A stretch of 64,000 bases of DNA from Bradyrhizobium viridifuturi (lineage in GTDB: Bacteria; Pseudomonadota; Alphaproteobacteria; Rhizobiales; Xanthobacteraceae). Each line of letters opens with the position of its first letter. The first letter of the stretch is position 1. Positions 8,837 to 18,303 of this stretch are shown here, piece by piece. The notes beneath the pieces are model-generated. The model searched no databases. It was not told the origin of the DNA and saw only the letters and a list, made by a program, of their open reading frames with translations. The translations under genes were made by a program, and so were the position numbers. The stretch is from contig NZ_LGTB01000034.1 in assembly GCF_001238275.1 (NCBI RefSeq), positions 51,933-115,932 on the forward strand. The letters run 5' to 3'.

Positions 8837-9850
8837 ATGCGTTTTGCGTTCCCTTTTCGCTTTCGTGCAGGGCCGAGCCTGTGCGCCGTAGCGGCGCTCT
8901 TGCTGCTCGCGCCATTGTCGGTCGCGCCGTCGCGCGCGCAGAGTGGTGGCCAGGCCGACCAGCATGCGGCGCTGTCATCGGGCGCGAAGGCCGAGGCCGC
9001 AAAGCCTGACGCGGCGAAGCCCGCCACGATCGAGGCCGACGCAACCAACCAGCAGCAACCGGGTGTTGCCGCAAAGGCGCTCGACAAGATGAAGCAGGTC
9101 GCGAAGTCGGCGTCCGACATCTTCCACCGCGTGCCCTGCCATCAGCCGACCGGCGTGCCGAACAGCACCGGCTCGCTGCCGCATGTCGCAGCCAAGCTCG
9201 CCGCCGGCAAGCCGGTCGTCATCATCGCGTTCGGCTCGTCCTCGACCCAGGGCTACGGGTCGTCGTCGCCGGAATTCACCTATCCGAACCGGCTCGCCGC
9301 GCAACTGCGCCGGCAATATCCCTCCGCCGACATCACCGTGATCAACCGCGGCAAGGGCGGCGAGGACGCGCCGGAGATGATGAAGCGGCTGCAGACCGAA
9401 GTGATCGACATGCATCCGGACATGGTGATCTGGCAGGTCGGCACCAACGCGGTGCTGCGCAACCTCGATCCCGTCGAGACAGCCAAGCAGGTCGAGGACG
9501 GCGTCGCGCGCATCCAGGCCGATGGCGCCGATCTCGTGCTGGTCGATCCGCAATATTCGCCGCGCGTCACCGAGCGCCCGGAAAGCGCGCGCGGCATGGT
9601 GAAGCTGCTCGGCCGCATCGCCGCGCTGCGCCATGTCGGCATCTTCCCGCGCTTCGAGGTGATGCGCGACTGGCACGAGAAGCAGGCGATCCCGATCGAC
9701 GATTTCGTCATCGCCGACGGCCTGCACATGAACGACTGGGGCTATGCCTGCTTCGCCCAGTTGCTCGGCGACGACATCATCCGCTCGGTCGGCGCCATCA
9801 AGATCGGCGTCAACGTGCCGTCTGACGTGCGGACCTACCGGCCGATGTGA
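8837..9850 (+). CDS. Exported SGNH/GDSL-family esterase
   Basis: The product is about 337 residues, with an N-terminal signal sequence ending near SRAQS, an Ala/Lys-rich linker and an SGNH hydrolase domain. Conserved blocks are visible: GSSSTQG with the nucleophile Ser, NRGKGGED, WQVGTNA, and the catalytic DGLHMND. An AGAGGAAG ribosome site supports ATG 8837. With opgC and the SGNH-like gene before it, it probably adds or removes acyl groups on an extracytoplasmic glycan. The substrate is not known. Confidence 0.85.
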   Translation: MRFAFPFRFRAGPSLCAVAALLLLAPLSVAPSRAQSGGQADQHAALSSGAKAEAAKPDAAKPATIEADATNQQQPGVAAKALDKMKQVAKSASDIFHRVPCHQPTGVPNSTGSLPHVAAKLAAGKPVVIIAFGSSSTQGYGSSSPEFTYPNRLAAQLRRQYPSADITVINRGKGGEDAPEMMKRLQTEVIDMHPDMVIWQVGTNAVLRNLDPVETAKQVEDGVARIQADGADLVLVDPQYSPRVTERPESARGMVKLLGRIAALRHVGIFPRFEVMRDWHEKQAIPIDDFVIADGLHMNDWGYACFAQLLGDDIIRSVGAIKIGVNVPSDVRTYRPM

Positions 9851-9873
9851 TCGGCCAGTCCTACCGCTTCAGC

Positions 9874-9959
9874 CGTCATTGCGAGCGAAGCGAAGCAATC
9901 CATCTGTCCCCTTGTGCCGATGGATGGATTGCTTCGTCGCTTCGCTCCTCGCAATGACG
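9874..9959. repeat. Long inverted repeat, GTCATTGCGAG family
   Basis: The left arm begins CGTCATTGCGAGCGAAGC and the right arm ends with the complementary GCTTCGCTCCTCGCAATGACG pattern. An inner pair, CAATCCATC and GATGGATTG, surrounds a short loop. The 86-base element can fold into one long hairpin after the SGNH operon and could act as a terminator. It belongs to a different family from the GTCGTCCC elements. Confidence 0.85.
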
Positions 9960-10075
9960 CCGATGGGAGAGGTGCAGCTACCTAAAAGTGCCGCCGTCCT
10001 AGCCTTGCCCTGCTTGACCTCGCCGCGGTAATCCGCTCCCTTGGCGCCTGCTACCAAGCCTCAAGGGAAACGCTC

Positions 10076-11578
10076 ATGTCTTTCGTGTTGGCCATCGATC
10101 AGGGCACCACTTCGTCGCGCGCCATGGTGTTTCGCGGCGACATCTCCATTGCCGCGGTCGCGCAGCAGGAGTTTCCGCAGCATTTCCCGGCCTCCGGCTG
10201 GGTCGAGCACGAGCCGGAGGACATCTGGACCTCGACTGTGATGGTGTGCCGCGAGGCGCTGGAGAAGGCCGGCCTTAAAGCGCGGGACATCGCCGCGATC
10301 GGCATCACCAACCAGCGCGAGACCACGGTGGTGTGGGACCGCGCCACCGGGCAGGCCGTGCACCGCGCCATCGTCTGGCAGGACCGCCGCACCGCCGACA
10401 TCTGCGCGAAGCTGAAGGCCGAGGGCCATGAGCCTGTTATCTCGGCCAAGACCGGCCTGATCATCGACCCCTATTTCTCCGGCACCAAGGTCGCCTGGAT
10501 CCTCGATCACGTGCCGGGCGCGCGCGAACGCGCCGAGCGCGGCGAGCTGCTGTTCGGCACCGTCGATTGTTACCTGCTATGGCGGCTCACCGGCGGCCGG
10601 GTGCACGCGACCGACGCCACCAACGCCTCGCGCACGCTGCTGTTCAACATCCATACCGGCGCCTGGGATGACGATCTCATCAAGCTCTTGCGCGTGCCGC
10701 GCTCGATGCTGCCCGAGGTGAAGGATTCCTCCGCCCGGTTCGGCGAGAGCACAGCCGATCTGTTCGGCGGCCCGATCGCGATCTCCGGCATCGCCGGCGA
10801 CCAGCAGGCCGCGACCATCGGCCAGGCCTGCTTCGAGCCCGGCATGATGAAGTCGACCTACGGCACCGGCTGCTTCGCGCTGCTCAACACCGGCACCACG
10901 CCGGTCGCCTCGAAGAACAAGCTGCTCACGACGATTGCCTATCAGCTCGGCGGCCAGCGCACTTACGCGCTGGAAGGCTCGATCTTCGTCGCAGGAAGCG
11001 CGGTGCAGTGGCTGCGCGACGGGCTCGGCATCATCAAGCACGCCGCCGAGACCGGGCCGCTCGCCGACAAGTCCGACTCGATGCAGAGCGTCTACCTGGT
11101 GCCGGCCTTCGTCGGCATGGGCGCGCCGTACTGGAATCCGCGCGTGCGCGGCGCGCTGTTCGGCCTGACCCGCAACACCGGCCCGGCCGAGCTCGCGCAT
11201 GCGACGCTTGAGAGCGTTTGCTACCAGACCTTCGATCTGTGGGCCGCGATGCGCACCGACTGGCCGGAGGCGAATGCCGCCAACACCGTGCTGCGCGTTG
11301 ACGGCGGCATGACCGCATCCGACTGGACCATGCAGCGGCTCGCCGACCTGCTCAACGCGCCGGTCGATCGCCCGATGATCCAGGAGACCACGGCGCTGGG
11401 CGCCGCCTATCTCGCCGGCCTCGAGGCCGGCGTCTATCCGGAGCCCGCAAAATTCGCCGACAATTGGCGGCTCGAGCACCGCTTCCGCCCGGCGATGAGC
11501 GAGGCCACCCGCGAGCGCAAGCTCGCCGGCTGGGCCCGCGCGGTGAAGGGCGTGCTGGCGAGCGACGAGGGGGAGTAG
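10076..11578 (+). CDS. glpK: Glycerol kinase
   Basis: GlpK phosphorylates glycerol to glycerol-3-phosphate with ATP. The 500-residue product has the FGGY-kinase hallmarks: the phosphate-1 loop DQGTTSSRA near residue 8, the substrate region around TNQRETTVVW and WQDRRT, GTVDCYLLWRL, the YGTGCFALLNTG segment, and DGGMTASDW in the second domain. It stands alone, without glpD or glpF nearby. Confidence 0.96.
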   Translation: MSFVLAIDQGTTSSRAMVFRGDISIAAVAQQEFPQHFPASGWVEHEPEDIWTSTVMVCREALEKAGLKARDIAAIGITNQRETTVVWDRATGQAVHRAIVWQDRRTADICAKLKAEGHEPVISAKTGLIIDPYFSGTKVAWILDHVPGARERAERGELLFGTVDCYLLWRLTGGRVHATDATNASRTLLFNIHTGAWDDDLIKLLRVPRSMLPEVKDSSARFGESTADLFGGPIAISGIAGDQQAATIGQACFEPGMMKSTYGTGCFALLNTGTTPVASKNKLLTTIAYQLGGQRTYALEGSIFVAGSAVQWLRDGLGIIKHAAETGPLADKSDSMQSVYLVPAFVGMGAPYWNPRVRGALFGLTRNTGPAELAHATLESVCYQTFDLWAAMRTDWPEANAANTVLRVDGGMTASDWTMQRLADLLNAPVDRPMIQETTALGAAYLAGLEAGVYPEPAKFADNWRLEHRFRPAMSEATRERKLAGWARAVKGVLASDEGE

Positions 11579-11638
11579 CGCCGGAGAAAAATTCCGGCTC
11601 AAGTCGCGTACCAAAAATAACAACCATTGGAGAACAAC

Positions 11639-14082
11639 ATGAACACGGATCTCAACCGGGTCACCAGACTACTCGCCGCCGCGCTCTGCACCGCGATGCT
11701 GACGGCATCCGCCACCGCGCGCGAAAAGCCGAGCGCGCTGGTCGCGGCGCGCGAGGTCAAGACCGACGTCGCCGGGCTGAAGGCGCCGGGCCAGATCCTG
11801 GTCGACGTCTGGGGCATCCCGCACATCTATGCCGGCAACGACCACGACCTGTTCTTCCTGCAGGGCTTCAACGCGGCGCGCGACCGGCTCTGGCAGATCG
11901 ACCTCTGGCGCAAGCGCGGCCTCGGCCTGCTGGCGAAAGACTTCGGCCCCGCCTATGCCGAGCAGGACAAGGCGCTGCGGCTGTTCCTCTATCGCGGCGA
12001 CATGAATGCGGAATGGGCCGCCTACGGCCCGAAGGCGAAAACCTATGCCGAGGCGTTCGTCGCCGGCGTCAACGCCTATGTCGCGACGTCAATGCGGGCA
12101 AGCGGCCGCTGCCGATCGAATTCAGGATTGCGGGGACGAAGCCGGAGCTGTGGTCGGCGGAGGATGTCGTGCGCGTGCGCAGCCATGGCCTGACGCGCAA
12201 CGTCGCCTCCGAGGTCAAGCGTTCTCTGGTGGCCTGTGCCGCCGGCCTCGATGCCGATCGCTTCCGCGTCAAGCTGGAGCCTGAGTGGAAGACGAAGATT
12301 CCGGACGGCCTCGATCCCTGCAGCGTGCCGAAGGGCGTGCTCGCCGCCTATGACCTTGCCACGCGCCCGGTGAAGTTCGCAGCTCCCAAGGACCAGAAGG
12401 CGGCGCTGGCGCACGATCCCGATCAGTTCTTGGCCGAGGCCGATCAGCAGCGCGACACCATCGGTTCCAACAATTGGGTGATCGCGGCCTCGCGCACCGC
12501 GACCGGACGTCCCATCCTCGCCAACGATCCGCATCGCGAGCATTCGGTGCCGTCGCTGCGCTACATCGTCGCCCTCAACGCGCCCGGCATCTCGGTGATC
12601 GGCGCCGGCGAGCCGGCGCTGCCGGGCATCTCGATCGGCCACAACGACACCATCGCGTTCGGCCTCACCATCTTCAACGTCGATCAGGAAGACCTCTACG
12701 TCTACGAGCTCAACCCCGACAATCCGAACCAGTACCGCTACGGCACGGGTTGGGAGGACATGAAGATCGTGCATGAGAAGGAAGCGGTGAAGGGCGAGGC
12801 CGACCGCGACCTCGAGCTGAAGTTCACCCGCCACGGCCCGGTGATCTTCGTCGATGCCGACAACAAGCATGCCTTCGCGGTGCGCTCGATCTGGTTCGAG
12901 CCGGGCACCTCGGCCTATTTCGGCTCGTCCGACTACATGACCGCGAAGTCGTGGAACGGCTTCCTCGGCGCGATGCGGCGCTGGGGCGCGCCGTCGGAGA
13001 ACCAGGTCTATGCCGACACCTCAGGCAATATCGGCTGGGTCGCCGCCGGCAAGACACCGCGCCGCACCAGCTTCGATGGACTGATGCCGGTGCCGGGCGA
13101 CGGCCGCTACGAATGGCAGGGTTTTCTGTCGCTCGACGAATTGCCGAAGCTGTATCAGCCGAAGCAGGGTTTTATCGCCACTGCCAACCAGATGAACCTG
13201 CCGGCGGATTATCCGGTCAACGAGCGCCGGGTCGGCTTCGAATGGGCCGACAGCGCGCGCTGGCAGCGCATCACCGAGGTGCTGCAGGCCAACAGCAAGG
13301 TGACGCTGGCCGACGCAATGGCGTTGCAGAACGACGACACCGGCATGCTCGCGCGGCGCCTTGTTGCGCTGCTGAAGCCGCTCACGTCAGATGATGCCAA
13401 CATCAAGAAGGGCCTCGATCTGCTCAATGCATGGGACGCGCGCGACACCGCGGACAGCGCCGCGGCTGCTGTCTATGAAGTGTGGATCGCCAACCATCTC
13501 GGCCCGGTGCTGCTCAAGACCACCGCGCCGAAGGCCGCCGGTATGATCGCGCCGGAGGCTTCCAGCATTTCCGCCATCGTCGGCTATCTCGAAAAGCCTG
13601 ATGCTGCGCTCGGCAGCGATCCGGCAGCGGAGCGTGACCGCGTGCTGCGCGACAGCCTCGGCGAAGCCGTCGCCGACGTGACCGACAAGCTCGGCTCCGA
13701 TGTCTCGACCTGGCGCTGGGGCCGCCTGCATGTCGCGCAGTTCAACCACGCGCTGATGCCGCTCGCCGACAAGGCGACCGCGGCGCAGATGCAGGTCGGC
13801 CCGCTCGCCTTCGGCGGCGCCGCCAACGTGCCGCGCGCCGCCACCTATCGCCGTGCCGATTATCACCTGATCTCCGGCGCCTCGTTCCGCATGGTGCTCG
13901 ATGTCGGCAATTGGGATGCGAGCCGTACCATCAACACGCCAGGCCAATCCGGCGATCCCTTCAGCGGCCACTACCGCGATCTCGCGCCGCTCTGGGCCAC
14001 CGGCCAATATGTCCCGCTGCTCTACAGCCGCGGCGCCGTGGAAGCCGCGACCGCGGAGGCGATCACGCTGACGCCGAGGTGA
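11639..14082 (+). CDS. Penicillin acylase family protein (frame-shifted near 12090)
   Basis: This is a large N-terminal-nucleophile hydrolase of the penicillin amidase family. Such enzymes are exported, self-cleave into two chains and hydrolyse amide bonds of acylated amines such as penicillins or N-acyl homoserine lactones. A signal peptide runs to about residue 28 (TASATARE). Frame 1 holds to GVNAYVA; the rest, from DVNAGKRPLP, is in the next frame and runs to 14082. Restoring one base near 12090 gives 814 residues. The beta-chain start GSNNWVIA, with its nucleophilic Ser, and the LANDPHREH motif are intact. The true substrate cannot be told from sequence. Confidence 0.88.
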
Positions 14083-14120
14083 GGGGGATTACGCCTCACC
14101 AGCGGCGCCACAAACTCATT

Positions 14121-14252
14121 GTCGTCCCGGGCAAGCGAAGCGCGACCCGGGACCCATAACCACGGGGTCGCGTTGTGGCGCGATGCTGGGGCCACAGCGC
14201 GCCACAACAACTCAACCCTGTGGTTATGGGTCCCTGCTTTCGCAGGGACGAC
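14121..14252. repeat. Composite REP-like element, copy 2
   Basis: It runs from GTCGTCCCGGGC to GCAGGGACGAC, with CCATAACCAC and GTGGTTATGGG inside the ends and a central GCGATGCTGGGGCC segment. It is followed after 37 bases by another copy. The two fill the gap between the acylase gene and 14439. Confidence 0.87.
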
Positions 14253-14289
14253 AGCGAGTGTGTATTGGTCGCGCGCCCAAAACTCCGCC

Positions 14290-14411
14290 GTCGTCCCGGC
14301 GAAGTCCGGGACCAATAGCCACGAATGCCAATTGTCTTGCGATGCTGGGGCCGCAGCGTGCTTCAACCGCACAACCCTGTGATAACGAGTCCCGGCCTGC
14401 GCCGGGACGAC
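14290..14411. repeat. Composite REP-like element, copy 3
   Basis: It has the same design as the copy at 14121-14252, from GTCGTCCCGGCG to GCCGGGACGAC. The centre GCGATGCTGGGGCC is identical to copy 2, although the flanking arms have diverged. The shared interior shows that the whole unit, not only its palindromic ends, is being copied. Confidence 0.87.
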
Positions 14412-14438
14412 ACTGAATGTGTGGCAAGCGCCGTGCGC

Positions 14439-14714
14439 TCACCCCGTCTGCTTCTCCTGCACCTCCAGCATCGCGCGCAACGTGTCGTCGCTGAGCTTGC
14501 CGTTTGGTGACGGCACGCGCCGCTCGACCGTCTCGACCGGGCGCGCATGTTGCGGGACGATCGGCGCGCTGTGCGCGCCGTTGCCGATATCCTCAGTCTC
14601 GCCAGCCGCGCCCGCCCCATAGGCGTAACCGATGCCGCGCCGGCGCCGCGTGGACTTCGGCTTCGGTGGCGGCGGCGTGTAGATGATCGGCGGCAGCGTG
14701 TGATGGCGCGACAC
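14439..14714 (-). CDS. Small proline-rich hypothetical protein
   Basis: I do not recognise a characterised family. With a GTG start at 14714 the product has 91 residues. It contains LPPIIYTPPPPKPK, an Arg cluster (STRRRRGIGYAYG), a Gly/Ala-rich middle and a conserved-looking C-terminus, GKLSDDTLRAMLEVQEKQTG. A GGAG ribosome site eight to nine bases before the GTG supports this start over a longer in-frame one at 14762. No signal peptide or membrane segment is seen. It is a single gene between repeats. Confidence 0.6.
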   Translation of the reverse strand: MSRHHTLPPIIYTPPPPKPKSTRRRRGIGYAYGAGAAGETEDIGNGAHSAPIVPQHARPVETVERRVPSPNGKLSDDTLRAMLEVQEKQTG

Positions 14715-14862
14715 GGTCTCTGCTCCGGTGGCCTCTGCACATCGAGCGCCTGATTCGCGCAAATCCTCACTGACAAATCGGTAACATTGTTACGCCGCGT
14801 TGCATTGCATCCGCCGCGACATGCGGATATGTCCGGCAAACAATGCAGAAAAAGGTCGCTTA

Positions 14863-15456
14863 ATGCTGCTGCCCGATGGTTATTCCGATATCCCTCACGG
14901 CAAGATCGCGGCCGTCGTCACACATCTGGAAATGACTGCGCGCCCGCCCTTGCTCGACGATCCGCCGGGCGCGTGGCGGCTCCGCAAGGTCGATCCGCCG
15001 GCGCTCGATTGGTACCGCGATCTCTACCGCCGCATCGGCGAGGAGTGGCTGTGGTTCACCCGCACCGGGCTCGAAGACGCCGATCTCGCTTCACGGATTC
15101 ATGCGCCGGGCGTTGAACTCTACGGTCTGGTCGTCGATAGCCAGGATGAAGGCCTGCTCGAACTCGATTTCAGCGTGCCCGGCGAATGCCAGCTGCTCTA
15201 TTTCGGCGTCACCGCGAAATTCATCGGCACCGGCGCCGCACGCTTTCTGATGAACCGCGCGCTCGAGATCGCCTGGTCGCGCGACATCGGCCGCGTCTGG
15301 GTGCACACCTGCACCTTCGATCATCCCTCTGCGGTCGCGTTCTACCAGCGCTCCGGCTTCCGCCCGTTCCTGCGCCAGATCGAGGTGGCCGATGATCCCC
15401 GGCTCAATGGCAAACTGCCGCGCGATGCGGCGAGGCATGTGCCGGTGATTGGGTAA
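14863..15456 (+). CDS. GNAT-family N-acetyltransferase
   Basis: The 197-residue product has an acetyltransferase fold. The beta-strand QLLYFGVTAKFIGTG leads into the acetyl-CoA loop, GTGAARFLMNRALEIA, followed by VWVHTCTFDHPSAVAFYQRSGFRP, a classic GNAT motif B. The substrate is unknown. The first 50 residues, including PPGAWRLRKVDPPALDWYRDL, look like a family-specific N-terminus. I chose ATG 14863, though longer in-frame starts exist. Related proteins are annotated only as GNAT acetyltransferases. Confidence 0.85.
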   Translation: MLLPDGYSDIPHGKIAAVVTHLEMTARPPLLDDPPGAWRLRKVDPPALDWYRDLYRRIGEEWLWFTRTGLEDADLASRIHAPGVELYGLVVDSQDEGLLELDFSVPGECQLLYFGVTAKFIGTGAARFLMNRALEIAWSRDIGRVWVHTCTFDHPSAVAFYQRSGFRPFLRQIEVADDPRLNGKLPRDAARHVPVIG

Positions 15457-15475
15457 CGCTGCCAAGAACTCTGCT

Positions 15476-15607
15476 GTCGTCCCGGGTAAGCGTAAGCGCG
15501 ACCCGGGATCCATAAACACCGAAGTGAGTTGGCCTGCAGCGCTGGGGCACCAGCTTTTGCCGCGACGGAAGCCGGTGGTTATGGGTCCCTGCTTCCGCAG
15601 GGACGAC
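15476..15607. repeat. Composite REP-like element, copy 4
   Basis: It is bounded by GTCGTCCCGGGT and GCAGGGACGAC, with GTGGTTATGGGTCC near the right end and a CAGCGCTGGGGC centre related to copies 2 and 3. It occupies much of the 328-base gap before the glutathione S-transferase gene. I see no gene in the rest. Confidence 0.85.
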
Positions 15608-15784
15608 ACTGCATATTTGGCTTGCGGGCAATGCTTCACTGGAATGACTCGGCATGTTGCAACGCAGCCCAGTCCATCTAGGATGGTGCAAAGCGCAACC
15701 TTTGACCTCGGTTTGGCCGCCGCCTCTCGAAAGCCCTGCTTTCGCGGGCAACGGCTTGCCGCGGCATGACCGACGAGATGACAG

Positions 15785-16411
15785 ATGTTTTTGATCGGCC
15801 AGTACGACTCGCCCTTTGTCCGCCGCACCGCGATCGCACTGCGGCTCTATGGATTGCCGTTCGAGCACAAGCCGTGGTCGACCTTCGGCGATGCGGAGAA
15901 GGTTGCGGCTTACAATCCGGTGCAGCGGGTGCCGACGCTGGTGCTGGATGACGGCGAGGCGTTGATCGAGAGCGGGGCGATCCTGGATTATCTCGACGAA
16001 TTGGTTGGGCCGGAGAAGGCGATGATCGCGCGTTCGGGCATCGAGCGGCGCCGGCATCTGCGCATCATGGCGCTGGCGACCGGGCTCGCCGACAAGGCGG
16101 TGAGCCTGGTCTACGAGCGCGTGCTGCGCAAGGAGCAGCTCAAGCTGTGGGTCGAGCGTTGCGAGGGGCAGATCTCCCGCGTGCTCGCGGTGCTGGAGCA
16201 GGAGCGCACGGCGGTGCAGACGCCATATTGGCTCGGCGATCGCATCGGTCACGCCGACATCGCGGTGGCCTGCGCGCTGCGCTTCACCGGCGAGGCGCAT
16301 CCGCATCTGTTCGACGCGCGCTATCCGGCGCTCAAGGCCCACGCCGAACGCTGCGAAGCGCTATCGCCGTTCCAGGAGATCGTGCAGCCGCTGGCGCCGC
16401 CGAAAGGGTAG
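15785..16411 (+). CDS. Glutathione S-transferase family protein
   Basis: The 208-residue cytoplasmic protein has a thioredoxin-fold N-terminal domain (FLIGQYDSPFVRRTAIALR, cis-Pro in RVPTLVLDDG, ESGAILDYLDE for the glutathione gamma-glutamyl group) and an all-helical C-terminal domain with the GDRIGHADIAVACA N-capping motif. The active-site region carries Ser (SPF) rather than Cys. The substrate is unknown. It stands alone between repeat-filled gaps. Confidence 0.88.
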   Translation: MFLIGQYDSPFVRRTAIALRLYGLPFEHKPWSTFGDAEKVAAYNPVQRVPTLVLDDGEALIESGAILDYLDELVGPEKAMIARSGIERRRHLRIMALATGLADKAVSLVYERVLRKEQLKLWVERCEGQISRVLAVLEQERTAVQTPYWLGDRIGHADIAVACALRFTGEAHPHLFDARYPALKAHAERCEALSPFQEIVQPLAPPKG

Positions 16412-16438
16412 GGCGTATATCGCCGACCTCTCTCCGCC

Positions 16439-16543
16439 GTCATTCCGGGGCGACGCGTAGCGTCGAGCCCGGAATCCATTCCACTGCTTGTTTTGCGGCC
16501 CAACGGATTCCGGGCTCGGCCCCTCGAGCCGCCCCGGAATGAT
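16439..16543. repeat. Inverted repeat, GTCATTCCGGGGC family
   Basis: The left arm GTCATTCCGGGGC and right arm GCCCCGGAATGAT are complementary. An inner pair, GAGCCCGGAATCC and GGATTCCGGGCTC, flanks a central loop. The 105-base hairpin belongs to a third repeat family and follows the glutathione S-transferase gene directly. Confidence 0.8.
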
Positions 16544-16570
16544 GAAGCAATGCCGTGCTGCAAACTCAGT

Positions 16571-16690
16571 GTCGTCCTGGCGAAAGCCAGGACCCATTAC
16601 CCCGAAGCTCAATTGTTGCGCGACGCTGTGCGGCCATCGCGTTCATCACCGCATGCGGTGATTATGGGTCCTGGCTTTCGCCAGGACGAC
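16571..16690. repeat. Composite REP-like element, copy 5
   Basis: The ends are GTCGTCCTGGCG and GCCAGGACGAC. The change of CCCGG to CCTGG on one arm is matched by AGG on the other, so base pairing is kept. That compensation suggests the hairpin is under selection or is copied as a folded unit. No gene is seen between it and thrC (16691-16887). Confidence 0.83.
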
Positions 16691-16887
16691 ATCGATGAAC
16701 GCGGCGGCGCTGCCGGTGATCAGGCCAAGGCGACGCCACTCACCACTCCGCGCGACCCCGCAGCGCTTCGGACTACCCATTGCCGGTCCGATCTTCTATG
16801 GTGAATTGTTCGGGCCGCATACGGCGAGCTTGATAATTCCACGATATCAAAGGCTTAAGGCTCTGATCGAAGCCTTTGGAGGGCGGT

Positions 16888-18303
16888 TTGACGCGGTATA
16901 TTTCGACCAGGGGTGAGGCCCCGGTGCTTGGCTTCTGCGATGTGATGCTGACCGGGCTTGCCCGCGACGGCGGGCTCTACGTGCCCGAGACCTGGCCGCA
17001 GCTGTCGCACGAGACCATCGCCGCGTTCTTCGGCCGTCCCTATTGGGAGGTCGCGGTCGAGATCATCAGGCCGTTTGCCGCCGGCGAGATTTCCGATGCC
17101 GAGCTCGGTCGCATGGCCAACGAGGCCTATGCCACCTTCCGCCATCCCGCGGTGGTGCCGCTCGACCAGGCCGGGCCGAACCAGTTCCTGCTCGAGCTGT
17201 TCCACGGGCCGACCTTGGCGTTCAAGGACGTCGCGATGCAGCTGATCTCGCGGCTGATGGACCACGTGCTGGCCAAGCGCGCACAGCGCACCACCATCGT
17301 GGTCGCAACCTCGGGCGATACCGGCGGCGCCGCGGTCGAGGCGTTTGCCAATCTCGACAATGTCGACCTCGTGGTGCTGTTCCCGAACGGCCGCATCTCG
17401 GAGGTGCAGCGCCGCATGATGACGACGACCGGCGCCGCCAACGTCCATGCGCTCGCGATCGAAGGCACGTTCGACGATTGCCAGGCGCTGGTGAAGGAGA
17501 TGTTCAACAACCATCGCTTCCGCGACGCGGTGGCGCTGTCAGGCGTCAACTCGATCAACTGGGCGCGCATCGTGGCGCAGGTGGTCTACTATTTCACTTC
17601 GGCGGTGGCGCTCGGCTCGCCCGCGCGTACCGTCGACTTCACGGTGCCGACCGGCAATTTCGGCGACATCTTCGCCGGCTATGTGGCGAAGCGGATGGGC
17701 CTGCCGATCCGCTGGCTGCGCATTGCCGCCAACGTCAACGACATCCTGCCGCGCACCCTGAAGACCGGGAATTACGAGGTGCGCGAGGTGCACGCCACGG
17801 CATCGCCATCGATGGACATCCAGGTGTCGTCGAATTTCGAGCGGCTGTTGTTCGAGGCGTCTGGCCGCGATGCCGATCAGGTCCGCCGCCTGATGGCTTC
17901 GCTGAAGCAGTCCGGCCGCTTCGTGCTGCCGGATGCGACGCTGGCCGCGGTGCGCCGCGACTTCGACGCCGGCCGCGCCGACGAGACCGAGACGGCGGCG
18001 GCGATCCGCGCCGCCTGGCGCGAGGCCGGCGATCTGGTCGATCCGCACACCGCGGTGGCGCTCGCGGTCGCCGACCGCGACACCTCGGACTCCAAGATAC
18101 CGAACATCGTGCTGTCGACCGCGCATGCGGCCAAATTCCCCGATGCGGTCGAGGCCGCCTGCGGGGTGCGTCCGCAGCTGCCGGCCTGGCTCGGAGGGTT
18201 GATGACCAAGTCCGAACACATGACGGTCATGAAGAATGATGCCGCCGAGGTCGAGCGCTTCGTGCTGTCGGTCAGCCGTGCCGCCAAGCAGGGAGTTGCC
18301 TGA
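16888..18303 (+). CDS. thrC: Threonine synthase
   Basis: ThrC is the PLP enzyme that converts O-phosphohomoserine to threonine. The 471-residue protein starts (M)TRYISTRGEAPVLGF. It has the PLP lysine in GPTLAFKDVAM, the TSGDTGGAAVEAF phosphate loop and the PTGNFGDIFAGYVAK segment. The start is TTG 16888, chosen because GGAGGG lies six bases upstream and because it begins at the family's conserved residue; an in-frame TTG at 16876 is the alternative. The stop overlaps the next gene in TGATG, so the two are coupled. Confidence 0.94.
   Translation: MTRYISTRGEAPVLGFCDVMLTGLARDGGLYVPETWPQLSHETIAAFFGRPYWEVAVEIIRPFAAGEISDAELGRMANEAYATFRHPAVVPLDQAGPNQFLLELFHGPTLAFKDVAMQLISRLMDHVLAKRAQRTTIVVATSGDTGGAAVEAFANLDNVDLVVLFPNGRISEVQRRMMTTTGAANVHALAIEGTFDDCQALVKEMFNNHRFRDAVALSGVNSINWARIVAQVVYYFTSAVALGSPARTVDFTVPTGNFGDIFAGYVAKRMGLPIRWLRIAANVNDILPRTLKTGNYEVREVHATASPSMDIQVSSNFERLLFEASGRDADQVRRLMASLKQSGRFVLPDATLAAVRRDFDAGRADETETAAAIRAAWREAGDLVDPHTAVALAVADRDTSDSKIPNIVLSTAHAAKFPDAVEAACGVRPQLPAWLGGLMTKSEHMTVMKNDAAEVERFVLSVSRAAKQGVA

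Noticed and set aside
14083..16890. A CRISPR array suggested by several similar repeats
   Set aside because: The repeats are 105-133 base inverted structures at irregular distances, not short direct repeats with uniform spacers, and no cas genes are present.
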